The position numbers were made by a program, and so were the translations under genes. Of a stretch of DNA of 50,800 nucleotides, positions 1 through 8,477 are shown one piece after another; the stretch's first letter is position 1, and each line of letters begins with the position of its first letter. The stretch comes from Sphingobium phenoxybenzoativorans (lineage in GTDB: Bacteria; Pseudomonadota; Alphaproteobacteria; Sphingomonadales; Sphingomonadaceae), in assembly GCF_001757355.1 (NCBI RefSeq), contig NZ_MINO01000026.1, positions 1 to 50,800 on the forward strand, given 5' to 3'. The notes under the pieces were generated by a model. The model was not told the DNA's origin. It ran no database searches and saw nothing but the letters and a program-made list of their open reading frames with translations.

Positions 1-1
1 G

Positions 2-358
2 TCGCCCGAAAGCAGCGTGGGCGAGACCCACAGGCGGTTGTTGCAGGGACCGGAAGCGGAGGTCACGCGCTTCACCAACCTGTTTTCCGGCCGCTTGGCG
101 CGCGGCCTGCCCAACCGGCTGATGGAGGAACTGGGGCCGGTGAGCGACGCCGCCCCGCCCTTCCCCTATGCCTCCAACGCGCTTGCCTCCCTGAAGGCGG
201 AGGCGGAGAAGCGGGGCGATAGCGGCTTTACCTCCATGTGGAGCGGGCAGGCGGCGCGGCTGGCGCAGCCAATGACGGCGGAGGCGCTGACCCGGTCGCT
301 GGCCGAGGGCGCGCTGGCCTTGATGGCGGGCATGACACAGGAGACCGCAGATGCTTGA
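2..358 (+). CDS. Nitronate monooxygenase (2-nitropropane dioxygenase family), C-terminal part
   Basis: The reading frame is open from base 2, so the gene begins before the window and only about the last 118 residues are visible. The segment SPESSVGETHRRLL followed by TNLFSGRLARGLPNRL matches the C-terminal region of the FMN-dependent nitronate monooxygenase family, which oxidises alkyl nitronates to carbonyl compounds and nitrite. The TIM-barrel core and the FMN-binding residues lie outside the window, so activity cannot be judged. The stop overlaps the start of gloB by eight bases, which suggests co-transcription. An enoyl-ACP reductase FabK-like member of the same fold is the main alternative. 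Confidence 0.78.
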   Translation, partial: SPESSVGETHRRLLQGPEAEVTRFTNLFSGRLARGLPNRLMEELGPVSDAAPPFPYASNALASLKAEAEKRGDSGFTSMWSGQAARLAQPMTAEALTRSLAEGALALMAGMTQETADA

Positions 359-1073
359 AGTGGCCCGCATCCCGGTGCTGAACGACAATTATGTCTGGCT
401 GATGCATGACGGCGCCAGCGGGGAGACGGTGGTGGTCGACCCTTCCGTCGCCGAACCCGTGCTTGCGGCGGCGGCGGAGCGCGGCTGGCCGATCAGCCAG
501 ATCTGGAACACCCACTGGCACCCCGACCACACCGGCGGCAATGCAGAGATCAAGGCGGCGACAGGCTGCATGATCACCGGGCCGGGCGCGGAGGCGGCGA
601 AGATACCGACGCTCGACCGGCTGGTCGGGGAGGGGGATTATGTCGCCATCGGCGCGCATGCGGCGAAGGTGATGGCGGTGCCCGCCCACACGGCCGGGCA
701 TATCGCCTATCATCTGGCCGATGACGAGATCATCTTCGTGGGCGATACGCTGTTCGCGATGGGATGCGGGCGATTGTTCGAGGGCACGGCGGCGCAGATG
801 TTCAGCAACATGGCCCGTTTCGCGGCACTGCCCGACGACACGGCCGTCTATTGCGCGCATGAATATACCCAGTCGAACGGGCGTTTCGCACTGGTGGCCG
901 AGCCGGACAATGACGCGATCCGCCAGCGCATGAGCGATGTCGACGCCGCCCGCGCGGCGGGCAAGGCCACGGTGCCGACCAGCATCGGGCTGGAGCGGGC
1001 GACCAATGTGTTCATGCGCGCGGGGGACGCGGAAACGCTGGCGTCGCTGCGCGCGGCGAAGGATGCGTTCTGA
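351..1073 (+). CDS. gloB: Hydroxyacylglutathione hydrolase (glyoxalase II)
   Basis: This 240-residue protein hydrolyses S-lactoylglutathione to lactate and glutathione, the second step of methylglyoxal detoxification in the cytoplasm. The metallo-beta-lactamase metal ligands are all visible: THWHPDHTGG near residue 57, HTAGH near 114, VGDTLFAMGCGRLFEGT near 131 and the late histidine in YCAHEYT near 170. The C-terminal glyoxalase II domain (NDAIRQR and following) is present and the length is slightly under the usual 250. Its start overlaps the upstream nitronate monooxygenase frame, indicating translational coupling. Confidence 0.93.
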   Translation: MLEVARIPVLNDNYVWLMHDGASGETVVVDPSVAEPVLAAAAERGWPISQIWNTHWHPDHTGGNAEIKAATGCMITGPGAEAAKIPTLDRLVGEGDYVAIGAHAAKVMAVPAHTAGHIAYHLADDEIIFVGDTLFAMGCGRLFEGTAAQMFSNMARFAALPDDTAVYCAHEYTQSNGRFALVAEPDNDAIRQRMSDVDAARAAGKATVPTSIGLERATNVFMRAGDAETLASLRAAKDAF

Positions 1074-1139
1074 CGGAATCTGTCCTATGATGGCGTCCTG
1101 TTTCCGCCGGACGGGACCGGAGAGAAAAGGACCTTCGCC

Positions 1140-1556
1140 ATGCGCTCACTGATGCTTCCGCTATTCCTGTTGGCGCCGGTTCTGCTGGCGTCCTGCGCCA
1201 CCGCGCCGGAGGGGCCGCCGAAACTGACCGAGAAGCAGACGCAGGCGCTGGAAAAGGCGCTGGAGGGCAAGACGCCCGGTGACAAGGTGACGTGCATCCA
1301 GCAATATCGCCAAACCAACCTGCAGGTGATCAGCGATCAGGTGCTGCTCTACAAGGTCAGCAACAGCCTGGTTTACAAGAATGAGGTCATGGGCCGCTGT
1401 TCCGGCCTCACCCGCGGCGATACGCTGATCACGCAGAGCTTTGGCGGGCAGTTGTGCCGGGGCGACATAGCGCGGGTCGCCAACCTGATGGTGGGCACTT
1501 TGTCCGGCGTATGTTCGCTGGGCGATTTCGTGCCGTATCGCAGGGTGAAGAAATAA
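1140..1556 (+). CDS. Small lipoprotein of unknown function
   Basis: The 138-residue product starts with a typical lipoprotein signal: charged MRS, a hydrophobic stretch, then the lipobox LLASC with the lipidated cysteine at residue 19. The mature part has a lysine/glutamate-rich segment (KLTEKQTQALEKALEGK) and three further cysteines (TCIQQY, GRCSGL, QLCRGD) plus one near the end (GVCSLG), which could form disulfides in the periplasm. A purine-rich stretch (ggagagaaaagga) lies 8 to 20 bases upstream of the start. I do not recognise the family; similar short lipoproteins are common next to housekeeping genes in sphingomonads. It is probably attached to the outer membrane, by inference from the lipobox. 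Confidence 0.75.
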   Translation: MRSLMLPLFLLAPVLLASCATAPEGPPKLTEKQTQALEKALEGKTPGDKVTCIQQYRQTNLQVISDQVLLYKVSNSLVYKNEVMGRCSGLTRGDTLITQSFGGQLCRGDIARVANLMVGTLSGVCSLGDFVPYRRVKK

Positions 1557-1642
1557 GGCCGGTGGTATGGGTTGAGGAGTCTGGTGCCGGCCTAAAATCC
1601 CTCCCTGCAAGGGGAGGAAGAACAATCCACTTCCCACCCAAT

Positions 1643-1741
1643 CCGTCATCGCGCACTTGATGCGCGATCCATTGGCTCCCGGTAAGCATGACTGCGCGGA
1701 CGCTTGCGCTCATGGATCCCGGATCAAGTCCGGGATGACGG
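1643..1741. repeat. 99-bp dispersed repeat, copy 1
   Basis: The element begins with CCGTCATCGCGCACTTGATG and ends with ATCAAGTCCGGGATGACGG. Both ends are hairpins of the form GTCATC-stem-GAT, and the middle contains ATTGGCTC and GACTGCGCGGACGCTTGCGC. Two further copies of exactly the same length occur at 3918 and 20610 (the latter inverted). It lies between the lipoprotein gene and the convergent acyl-CoA synthetase gene. The bases on either side (1557-1834) hold only further GC-rich hairpin fragments. Confidence 0.75.
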
Positions 1742-1834
1742 CGGGTATTTGGGATGACGGCAGTGTGTTGCAGCGTAAATTGCGCCGAGCAATGGCCGCT
1801 CTCTACCCCCAGCGGCAAGCTCAGCTATGCCGCC

Positions 1835-3619
1835 CTACCCTTTGTAAAGCGCGTCCAGACGGTTCTGATAGCGCTTGCGGATAATGTGCCGCCGGATCTT
1901 CATTGAGGGGGTCATCTCCTCATTGGCGATTGTGAACGGCTCATCGGCAAGGATGAAGCGGCGGACCCGTTCCGTCACGGACAGGTCCTCATTCACCCGG
2001 TCGACGGCGGCGCGCAGCGCGGTTAGCAGGGCGGGGTCGTTCATGGCCGCTTCGGGCGACATGCGGCGGCCGCGCGCCCAGTCCTTCAGCCAGTCGGCGT
2101 CCGGGACCAGCAGGCCGACCAGATAGGGCCGCTTGTCCCCGGCGACCATCGCCTGGCCGATCTCCGGCTGCAGCGTCAGCATGCCCTCGACCTTCTGCGG
2201 GGCGACATTATCGCCCTTGTCGTTGACGATCAGGTCCTTCTTGCGGTCCGTGATCTTGATGCGCCCGCGTTCGTCAATCTCGCCTATGTCGCCGGTGTGC
2301 AGCCAGCCGCCCTCCAGCGCCCGCTCGGTCTCCGCCGGGTTGCGCCAATAGCCCTTCATCACCAGCTCGCCGCGCACCAGCAGCTCGCCGTCCTCCGCGA
2401 CCTGCACCTCCACCCCGTCAAGCGGCGGTCCCACCGTGTCCATGGCGATGCCCGCGCCAGGCCGGTTGCAGCTGATGACCGGGCCTGCCTCGGTCTGGCC
2501 ATAGCCCTGCAGCAATGTGATGCCGAGCGACTGGAAGAAGATGCCGACGTCCGGGTTGAGCGGCGCGCCGCCCGAAACCATCGCCTTCATCCGGCCGCCG
2601 AAACGCTTGTGGATTTTGGGGCGGATGGTGCGCGCGGCGATCATCTGCATGGGGATGTCCCATAGCGCGACGCCGCCATTCTTCACGTCATCGCCATTGA
2701 TGCGCAGCGCCTGGCGGAACAGGAAATTGGCGAGTTTTCCCTGTTTCTCGACCCCCTTGATGATGCGGGTGCGCAGCACCTCGAACAGGCGCGGCACGAC
2801 AACCATGAATGTCGGGCGGACTTCCTCAATATTGGCGGCGAGCTTTTCCAGCCCCTCGGCATAATAGATCTGGCCGCCGAGCAGCATCGGCAGGAATTGC
2901 CCGCCGCTATGTTCATAGGCGTGGGAGAGGGGCAGGAAGGAGAGGAAAACCTCGTCCTCCCACTCGAAATCCTCTGCAATGACCTTCAGCGCGCCCTCGA
3001 CATTGCAGAGGATCGATCCGTGATGCTGCATCACGCCGCGCGGCGCGCCTCCGGTGCCGCTGGTGTAGATGATGCAGGCCAGATCATCGCGCTGCGCCGT
3101 TTGCGCGGCGGCGCAGGCCGCGACATCCGCCGGGTGAGCGGCGAGCAGCGCGTCCCACGCCCGGCAACGGATCGTGTCGCCCTGCACGGCGCGCAGCGGT
3201 TCCATGCCGATGACCAGATTGACCTGCGACCGCAGCACGGCGGGCATCAGCACCGAGGCGAGCTTGGCCGTCGAGACGATGACGGCGCGCGCGCCGCTGT
3301 CGGTCAGGATATGCTGATGATCGCGGGTGGTGTTGGTGGTGTAGGTCGGCACGGTGATGCAGCCCGCCGCCATGATCGCCAGATCGGCGATGCAGAATTC
3401 CGGCCGGTTCTCGCTGACCAGCATCACCGTGTCGCCGGGGCGCAGCCCCTCCGCCTTCAGCGCGGCGGCCAGCGATGCGACGCGGCGGGCGACCTCGGCC
3501 CAGCTCAGCGGATGCCATGCGCCCCCGGATTTGGTCCACAGAAACGGGCGATCGCCGCCCTCGGCAGCGCGCGCGAAGAACATGGTGACGAGGTTCGGGA
3601 ATGTCTCCAGCGCGCGCAT
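1835..3619 (-). CDS. AMP-dependent synthetase/ligase (long-chain acyl-CoA synthetase type)
   Basis: This 594-residue ANL-superfamily enzyme would activate a fatty acid with ATP and transfer it to CoA. The phosphate-binding motif is YTSGTGGAPRG near residue 187, slightly off the usual YTSGTTGxPKG. LLQGYGQTEAGPV near 370 is the adenine-binding segment, and GWLHTGDIG and ITDRKKDLIVNDKGDNVAP are the A7/A8 motifs at the hinge. The catalytic lysine region lies in the last 130 residues. N-terminal residues 1-30 (LVTMFFARAAEGGDRPFLW) resemble FadD15-like enzymes. It is transcribed alone, convergent with the lipoprotein gene. The substrate cannot be told from sequence. Confidence 0.88.
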   Translation of the reverse strand: MRALETFPNLVTMFFARAAEGGDRPFLWTKSGGAWHPLSWAEVARRVASLAAALKAEGLRPGDTVMLVSENRPEFCIADLAIMAAGCITVPTYTTNTTRDHQHILTDSGARAVIVSTAKLASVLMPAVLRSQVNLVIGMEPLRAVQGDTIRCRAWDALLAAHPADVAACAAAQTAQRDDLACIIYTSGTGGAPRGVMQHHGSILCNVEGALKVIAEDFEWEDEVFLSFLPLSHAYEHSGGQFLPMLLGGQIYYAEGLEKLAANIEEVRPTFMVVVPRLFEVLRTRIIKGVEKQGKLANFLFRQALRINGDDVKNGGVALWDIPMQMIAARTIRPKIHKRFGGRMKAMVSGGAPLNPDVGIFFQSLGITLLQGYGQTEAGPVISCNRPGAGIAMDTVGPPLDGVEVQVAEDGELLVRGELVMKGYWRNPAETERALEGGWLHTGDIGEIDERGRIKITDRKKDLIVNDKGDNVAPQKVEGMLTLQPEIGQAMVAGDKRPYLVGLLVPDADWLKDWARGRRMSPEAAMNDPALLTALRAAVDRVNEDLSVTERVRRFILADEPFTIANEEMTPSMKIRRHIIRKRYQNRLDALYKG

Positions 3620-3808
3620 TCATCTCTCCCACCGGCGGCGCGGGGGCAACCGCGTGGCCGGTGCGCGTCTATAAACGCCCGCTTCCGTAAGGGCCAAGAC
3701 TATTTCGCGTTTCCGGCGTGGGTTGGTTCATAGGGGCGGCAGGAGTGGGCGGAGGAAAATGGGAAGGTGTGGCGGCGCGCATGTGTGGCCGTGTTGAATA
3801 GTAATGTC

Positions 3809-3875
3809 CTCCTGCGAAAGCAGGAGCCTAGGGTTATCTGCATCACCGCACCCTAGGTTCCTGCGTGCGCAGGAA
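3809..3875. repeat. Nested inverted-repeat block (Gly/Ala-rich hairpin family)
   Basis: Three nested palindromic units are visible: CTCCTGCGAAAGCAGGAG at 3809-3826, the pair CCTAGGGT (3827-3834) and ACCCTAGG (3850-3857), and TTCCTGCGTGCGCAGGAA at 3858-3875. The CTCCTGCGAAAGCAGGAG unit recurs at 34171-34240 and 42166-42230, so this is a dispersed REP-like family. Confidence 0.75.
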
Positions 3876-3917
3876 TACGTCGTTTTCGAAAAGCCCGCAG
3901 TCCGCTCCCCACCCGGT

Positions 3918-4016
3918 CCGTCATCCCGCACGTGATGCGGGATCTATTGGCTCTACGCAGGCGTGACTGCACAAGCGCCCGCGCTCATGGATCCCGGATC
4001 AAGTCCGGGATGACGG
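3918..4016. repeat. 99-bp dispersed repeat, copy 2
   Basis: The element starts CCGTCATCCCGCACGTGATG and ends ATCAAGTCCGGGATGACGG. Its inner part (ATTGGCTC, GTGACTGCACAAGCGC, GCGCTCATGGATCCCGG) is collinear with the copy at 1643, and the length is identical. Confidence 0.75.
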
Positions 4017-4050
4017 AGTATAGGCGGCTTTGGCCTTCCAATCCGCACCC

Positions 4051-4773
4051 CTACACATCAAGCCCGATAAGCACGCCGCTGCCGATGCGGTCGATATAGC
4101 GCCTGCCGTCCACCTCCACCCAGTCCGGCGTCGCCTCCAGCCGGCGGCCGCGGATGGAGGTGCGCAGATGCTCCACGGCGATCCGGTTGCGCTGGATGAT
4201 GCGCAGCACGGCAAGGCCGTCGCCCGCGGTTTCGGTCACGAAATAGCGGTCGCCGCGATAGGCGAAGCCAAAGCTGCCGTCCGTGACCAGCCATTCATTG
4301 GCGTCGATCACCTGCACCGGTTCGCCATTATCCCCGCCCAGGCGGATGCTGATGCGGGTCGCGCCGACACCCTGGCGCGGGGGGGCGAAGAACAGCAGCG
4401 GCTCCCCGTCAAGCGCCAGAGGGATCGGCGTGTCGCGCACCGCGCGGGAGCCGCCGACGGCCAGTTCGGGCAGTTCATTGGAGAAAGGCAGGCGATCGCG
4501 CAGGAAATGCCGTTGCCGCGCGATCGGGCTGGCGTGGAAGCCATGGACCTGCGCCGGGGTCAGCCGTTCCTCCTCCACCAGCCGGTGGCAGGTGGGGCAC
4601 AGCATGGTCGCGCCCTCGCCGCCCTCCGTCCGCTTGTCCTTGATGACCGGCAGGGAGAGATATTGATAGATGGTGACGCCGCAACGGACGCAGCCGAAGC
4701 CGCTGCGGTATCGCAGGTCTGCGCGGGCGTCTGGGGGCAGGTCTGGCAACGGGCGCATCAACGGCGCGGGCAT
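4051..4773 (-). CDS. HNH-like zinc-motif protein, function unknown
   Basis: The 240-residue product has two CxxC pairs near the N-terminus, FGCVRCG (about residue 27) and MLCPTCHRL (about residue 57). They are spaced like the zinc-binding half of an HNH endonuclease, with a His directly after the second pair. The intervening segment YQYLSLPVIKD takes the place where HNH enzymes usually carry the EHI/DHI catalytic residues, and I do not see a convincing catalytic His-His pair there. The remaining 150 residues are beta-rich (repeated short strands ending VDGRRYIDRIG). It may be a non-catalytic relative or a phage-derived DNA-binding protein. It stands alone on the minus strand. Confidence 0.6.
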   Translation of the reverse strand: MPAPLMRPLPDLPPDARADLRYRSGFGCVRCGVTIYQYLSLPVIKDKRTEGGEGATMLCPTCHRLVEEERLTPAQVHGFHASPIARQRHFLRDRLPFSNELPELAVGGSRAVRDTPIPLALDGEPLLFFAPPRQGVGATRISIRLGGDNGEPVQVIDANEWLVTDGSFGFAYRGDRYFVTETAGDGLAVLRIIQRNRIAVEHLRTSIRGRRLEATPDWVEVDGRRYIDRIGSGVLIGLDV

Positions 4774-4903
4774 GGCGGTACTTCCCCCTGGTTACGCCTC
4801 TCCGCACCGGCATCTGCGTACCGGCTTCCTTGACACCCATCGTTGACTTAAATGCAGTCAAGTCAAGGGGCGGTAACCATTCGGTCAGCCCAAAACCGGG
4901 AAA

Positions 4904-5248
4904 ATGCCAGCCATGCCAGTCGTCGCCCTGCTGATCGCGTCCAACATCATGATGACCATCGCCTGGTACTGGCACCTGAAGGGCGGGATGGGAAAACCCC
5001 TGCTGCTGGTCATCCTGATAAGCTGGGGAATCGCCCTTTTCGAATATTGCCTGGCGGTGCCGGCCAACCGCATTGGCTATGCCAGCGGATGGAGCGGCGC
5101 GCAGCTCAAGATCGTGCAGGAGGCGATCACCCTGATCGTGTTCGCCGGGTTCATGATCCTGGTGCTGCACGAGCCGGTCGGCTGGCGGCATCTGGGCGCC
5201 TTCGCCTGCATCATGGCGGCGGTGGCGCTGCTGTTCAGCGGGCGGTGA
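4904..5248 (+). CDS. DUF486 family small membrane protein (DMT superfamily)
   Basis: The 114-residue protein has four hydrophobic segments: PVVALLIASNIMMTIAWYW, LLLVILISWGIALFEYCLAV, IVQEAITLIVFAGFMILVL and HLGAFACIMAAVALLF. The signatures AWYWHLK, ALFEYCLAVPANRIGY and QLKIVQEAITL are typical of the DUF486 family, distant relatives of small drug/metabolite transporters in the inner membrane. The substrate is unknown. A second ATG lies nine bases inside (4913) and could be used instead. It converges with the PH-domain gene with only three bases between stops. Confidence 0.88.
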   Translation: MPAMPVVALLIASNIMMTIAWYWHLKGGMGKPLLLVILISWGIALFEYCLAVPANRIGYASGWSGAQLKIVQEAITLIVFAGFMILVLHEPVGWRHLGAFACIMAAVALLFSGR

Positions 5249-5251
5249 GCG

Positions 5252-5641
5252 CTATCGGACGCCGGCCGGCTGGGCGTCGTTATGGACCGACACCAGTTCG
5301 CGCACGCGGTTAGGATTGCGCATGCCGCGGATCGCGATCTCCGCATAGTCGCCGGCGCTGAATATCTCGATATTGCCGACGCCGAAGATGCGCTGGCCCA
5401 CCGTCTGGCTGATGCGCACGGTGCGCACGGTGGACAGGTTGAGTTGCGTCCGCTGCTTGGCGAGCAGGCCGCGCTCCATCAGCACTTCGCGGTCGGAAAC
5501 GGCCAGGCGCTCCCCCTTGCACTTGATCCACCAGACGCCAAGGCCAAGGATGCCGACGACGGAGATCAGGAGAAGGGTGAAAAGCAGCGGGCTGCTGCGG
5601 AACATGGCGGGATTTTCGTCATAGAGCCAGGTTTCGGGCAT
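5252..5641 (-). CDS. PH-domain (bPH2/DUF304-like) membrane protein
   Basis: The 129-residue protein has two adjacent hydrophobic stretches near residues 18-40 (LLFTLLLISVVGILGLGVWWI), consistent with a hairpin or single span. A short pleckstrin-like domain follows: RLAVSDREVLMERGLLAKQRTQLNLSTVRTV, then GVGNIEIFSAGD. The phrase ending IRGMRNPNRVRELV is characteristic of YdbT/YdbS-type PH proteins. It probably faces the cytoplasm from the inner membrane. The function is unknown. No operon partner is obvious. Confidence 0.8.
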   Translation of the reverse strand: MPETWLYDENPAMFRSSPLLFTLLLISVVGILGLGVWWIKCKGERLAVSDREVLMERGLLAKQRTQLNLSTVRTVRISQTVGQRIFGVGNIEIFSAGDYAEIAIRGMRNPNRVRELVSVHNDAQPAGVR

Positions 5642-5748
5642 CGCGCGGTCTCCTTATGGGCGGACCATCGGATGGCGGGCGGTCAGGGTCAAGGCTTTCC
5701 GCGCCAGGTCATGCGGGGTCATGCGGGGCCGCTATACTTCGGGGCGGG

Positions 5749-5979
5749 CTATTGCGCCTCGACCGCGTTGCGCAGCGCGGCGACATCCTGCGCGGTGATG
5801 GGGTCCCCCGCCGCGTCGGTGGGAAGGGCGGTTTGATCGCCTCCTGCGCCGTCGTTACCCTTGCCGCCGCCGCCGACAAAGCCGACCGCCGTCAGGCAGA
5901 TCAGCACGCCCCAGAGCAGCGCCATCCAGCGGCTGGTGAAAAGCGAGGAGGGGCGGACGCCGAAGATCATCACGGCCAT
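5749..5979 (-). CDS. Small membrane protein, hypothetical
   Basis: The 76-residue product has one clear transmembrane segment (MALLWGVLICLTAVGFVGGG, about residues 18-37), then a glycine-rich linker and an acidic, alanine-rich tail (DPITAQDVAALRNAVEAQ). Codon use is like that of its neighbours. I do not recognise a family. It follows no obvious operon partner, and about 100 bases separate it from the PH-domain gene on the same strand. Confidence 0.55.
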   Translation of the reverse strand: MAVMIFGVRPSSLFTSRWMALLWGVLICLTAVGFVGGGGKGNDGAGGDQTALPTDAAGDPITAQDVAALRNAVEAQ

Positions 5980-6170
5980 TATGCCGCAGACCGGTTAAGG
6001 CGGGGTAACGCCGGTGCGCGCACCGCCGATCCAGTGCGCGTCAAAGGCGACGGGGAATGCGAGGGTGTCAGGCCATCCGCCGGACGCCCGAAAGCCGCGA
6101 TATCCGGCGGGTTGACGCGGAACCGGCGCGCGGCGCATCCGTTGATCCGCGCAGGACAGTTTGAGAGGAT

Positions 6171-6482
6171 ATGCCGATGCCCCGCTCCCCCGACGCGATC
6201 GACCCCGACACGGAAGACAATAGCGAACAAAACGATGCAGGCGCGCAGGCGCAGGACGTCGCCAGCGACGCGCTGACCCGCCGCACCGACCTGTCGGAGG
6301 ACAGCGAGAAGGGCGGCGGATCGGACCGCGGCGCGGTGATCCCGGACGATGTGCCGGACCTGGTCGATACGATGGAGGCGATGAACCGCAGCGGCACCAT
6401 CGACAACGGCGCCTATGCCGGCGAGCCGGTAATGGATGATGAGGAGGGCTGGCTGGGAAATACGGAGGAGGATGTGGATTGA
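6171..6482 (+). CDS. Small acidic hypothetical protein
   Basis: This 103-residue protein is very acidic and low in hydrophobic residues, so probably disordered: PDAIDPDTEDNSEQND near the start, EEGWLGNTEEDVD at the end. The start is supported by GAGAGGA six to twelve bases upstream. Proteins of this kind are seen in sphingomonads without an assigned role. It marks the last typical high-GC gene before the AT-rich insertion region. Confidence 0.6.
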   Translation: MPMPRSPDAIDPDTEDNSEQNDAGAQAQDVASDALTRRTDLSEDSEKGGGSDRGAVIPDDVPDLVDTMEAMNRSGTIDNGAYAGEPVMDDEEGWLGNTEEDVD

Positions 6483-7159
6483 AGGGGTGGGTTGCGAGCC
6501 TCACATCTATTGCAGCTAATGCCCGGTAGACGGTCGCTAAGTCAGTCTGATTTAAGCGCATCATCTAACAACTGAACGAAATCAGTAGTATCGGCAAAAT
6601 AGTTTCTAAAAGTTACCCGCATATTTTCGAAACTATCTGCTCGAACAAGCACAATGTCTGCTTTGCCCGCGAACTCTTTCTCCAATGCATTGTAACGATC
6701 AATAGCGCAAAAACATTATCAAAAGAAACTATTCTTAGATCGCTTTCATTTTCATCTTCTGATGGCACTAAAGGAAATATAAGGATATTATTTCTTTTAA
6801 AATCTATAGATACCTTTTTTGAATTTACACGTCTAAAAGCTGCAGGATTCTAGTCTCATTTTCTAACCGCTTGAGCTCTGATTTTAATTCATGCATCGGC
6901 CAATCTGGAAAACATGAAGGCGATCCTTCGTAAGTTCTTGAAAGAATCTCACTGGATATCGCAAAGAACTCAATTAATTCTGGACTTCCTTGGCCAAATT
7001 TTGGATTGTTATGCGTAAGCAATCCTGCCACTTCTACAGCAGTAGCCCAAGAATGCTGCATAAGTGTACGATATTGAATCTCAATTAACAGCCCATTAAA
7101 TGCTAAACCGCCAAAAGATCGAACATTATATTCGTATACGTCATGAATACCACTGTATC

Positions 7160-7167
7160 CGTCTCGC
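7160..7167. repeat. Target-site duplication, left copy (CGTCTCGC)
   Basis: The eight bases CGTCTCGC directly precede the left terminal repeat of the mobile element and recur at 10649-10656 directly after the right one. Removing the element and one copy restores the reading frame of the RelA/SpoT gene (Pro-Lys-Arg-Asp-Gly-Tyr). Confidence 0.93.
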
Positions 7168-7187
7168 GGTAGTGGGTCAGTTTGAAA
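7168..7187 (+). repeat. Left terminal inverted repeat (IRL)
   Basis: GGTAGTGGGTCAGTTTGAAA; it is the exact reverse complement of bases 10629-10648. The transposase stop codon lies inside this repeat's 20 bases. Confidence 0.93.
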
Positions 7188-8067
7188 TCTGACCGTGCTT
7201 TTTATACGGGCCGCGCTTGCCGGGCTTCATTTCGGCATCTTCGACCAGCTTGGCAATGTCCGCAATCTCCCAAAGCCGATCCGACACGCCGGCGGCCATC
7301 GCCGGGGTGACGCGCAGCGTTTTATGGATGCGGACGAAGTTATAATACATCATGTGAAGGGCGACCGCGTGAGCGTGGTTTTCAACTTTCTTGGAGAAGG
7401 CGTTAGTCAGGCGGGTGAAGCGACGCATGTGCATCCGCATGGTCAGGTTCTGGCGTTCGACGTAGCTGGTCGAGACATGGGCTGCGTCGGGCTTGCCTTC
7501 GACTGTGCGCTTACGGATGCCGGTGCATTCGGCGGGGCTGTAGCGAACTTCGCTGCTTTTGCCGCCCTCTGAACCGTAGAGTTTCACGAGTTGGGCAAAG
7601 TCCACGTCCGCGCCGAAAGCGCCCTCCACGGCTTCTAGATAGGCGCTGTGCCCATCGCTGGTCAGTTGAACGCGATTAGCGAGGCGGGAGACCAGATCGT
7701 CCATAAACCACATTGCATATTCAGCATCACGGCCACCGACGAGATAGGAGAGGATCATCTTGCTATCGGCGTCGAGCGCGGTCCAAGTCCATGTATCGCC
7801 AGCACCTTCCGGGGCGTCCTTCGCGGTGGCTACGTTCTTCTGCTTGGCATAGGTGAACGACCAGATTTCATCGACCTGAACGTGAGCGGCCTTCACGTTC
7901 CGCACGTTGGCGTCGTGATAGATCGCGCAAGCCTTTCCGGCGTCGATAAGCAGCTTGGCAACAGTGTTCTTGCTCGCGCCAGTCAGTCGCGTGATCGCCC
8001 GGATGCTCATGCCTTCGCAGAGAAGGTGCAGGATGCGGGCGCGCTCTTCGATGGTCAGCTTGTTCAT
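7177..8067 (-). CDS. IS1-family (ISMhu11-like) DDE transposase
   Basis: The 296-residue protein has an N-terminal helix-turn-helix (ILHLLCEGMSIRAITRLTGASKNTVAKLL, residues 12-40). A DDE catalytic domain follows: VQVDEIWSF near residue 65 and TSDGHSAYLEAV near 136, then STSYVERQNLTMRMHMRRFTR with the glutamate near 205. The phrase NAFSKKVENHAHAV and the end HKTLRVTPAMAAG are characteristic of transposases annotated as IS1 family in Alphaproteobacteria. It is full length with no frameshift, so it could be active. It catalyses cut-and-paste or replicative movement of the element. Confidence 0.9.
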   Translation of the reverse strand: MNKLTIEERARILHLLCEGMSIRAITRLTGASKNTVAKLLIDAGKACAIYHDANVRNVKAAHVQVDEIWSFTYAKQKNVATAKDAPEGAGDTWTWTALDADSKMILSYLVGGRDAEYAMWFMDDLVSRLANRVQLTSDGHSAYLEAVEGAFGADVDFAQLVKLYGSEGGKSSEVRYSPAECTGIRKRTVEGKPDAAHVSTSYVERQNLTMRMHMRRFTRLTNAFSKKVENHAHAVALHMMYYNFVRIHKTLRVTPAMAAGVSDRLWEIADIAKLVEDAEMKPGKRGPYKKHGQISN

Positions 8068-8177
8068 GAAACCTATATGCCCAAAGAGGCTATATTAGTC
8101 AAGCATATGAGTCAGTTTAAACAATATGTTTCATTCGCCATTTACATATTGGCAGCTTTGTGGCATTGGCTGTTTAA
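8068..8177. promoter_or_regulatory. Divergent promoter/operator region of transposase and higBA
   Basis: This 110-base AT-rich spacer separates the divergent transposase and higB starts and must hold both promoters. It contains AATATG and CATATT arranged as an inverted repeat about 16 bases apart, a possible site for the HigA helix-turn-helix. Which -10/-35 pairs are used cannot be decided by eye. Confidence 0.4.
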
Positions 8178-8477
8178 ATGAAGGTCCGATACGAAGATGA
8201 AGCGCTTTCTCTCGTCGAAACCAACCAGGCACACCGCCTTCGGCTACCGGTCCAAGTCGTTCAAGCGGCACGCCGGAAGCTCCGACTTTTGCGGGAGGTG
8301 GCTGATGAGCGTGACCTGCATGCGATGGCCAGCCTTCATTATGAGAAGTTGAAGGGAAAAATGGACGGCAAGCGCTCGATCAGGATTAACACCCAGTGGC
8401 GGATTATTTTGACAATCGATCAAGATTGCGAGCCGCTTGAATTAGTGATTTTGGAGATCAGTAATCATTATGAGTAA
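8178..8477 (+). CDS. higB: HigB-type toxin (RelE/ParE superfamily)
   Basis: The 99-residue protein has the compact RelE/HigB fold signature LHYEKLKGKMDGKRSIRINTQWRI followed by a beta strand (LELVILEISNHYE). HigB toxins cleave mRNA at the ribosome. The basic residues in KMDGKRSIRIN and the terminal HYE fit the active-site surface. The gene overlaps the next frame by eight bases (8470-8477), toxin first, the usual HigBA order. It is a passenger inside the IS element. Confidence 0.85.
   Translation: MKVRYEDEALSLVETNQAHRLRLPVQVVQAARRKLRLLREVADERDLHAMASLHYEKLKGKMDGKRSIRINTQWRIILTIDQDCEPLELVILEISNHYE

Larger units (their letters stand above)
3620..4050. other. Intergenic region with repeats only
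   Basis: This 431-base gap between the acyl-CoA synthetase start and the end of the HNH-like gene holds a nested hairpin block (3809-3875) and a 99-bp repeat (3918-4016). The first 100 bases must contain the synthetase promoter, but no clear -35/-10 pair stood out. No credible gene was seen. Confidence 0.6.

Noticed and set aside
7177..8067. Assignment of the transposase to the IS1595 family
   Set aside because: IS1595 elements also make 8-bp duplications and carry passengers, but the motifs (VERQNLTMRMHMRRFTR, HKTLRVTPAMAAG) are those I associate with IS1/ISMhu11 proteins. A database search would settle it.
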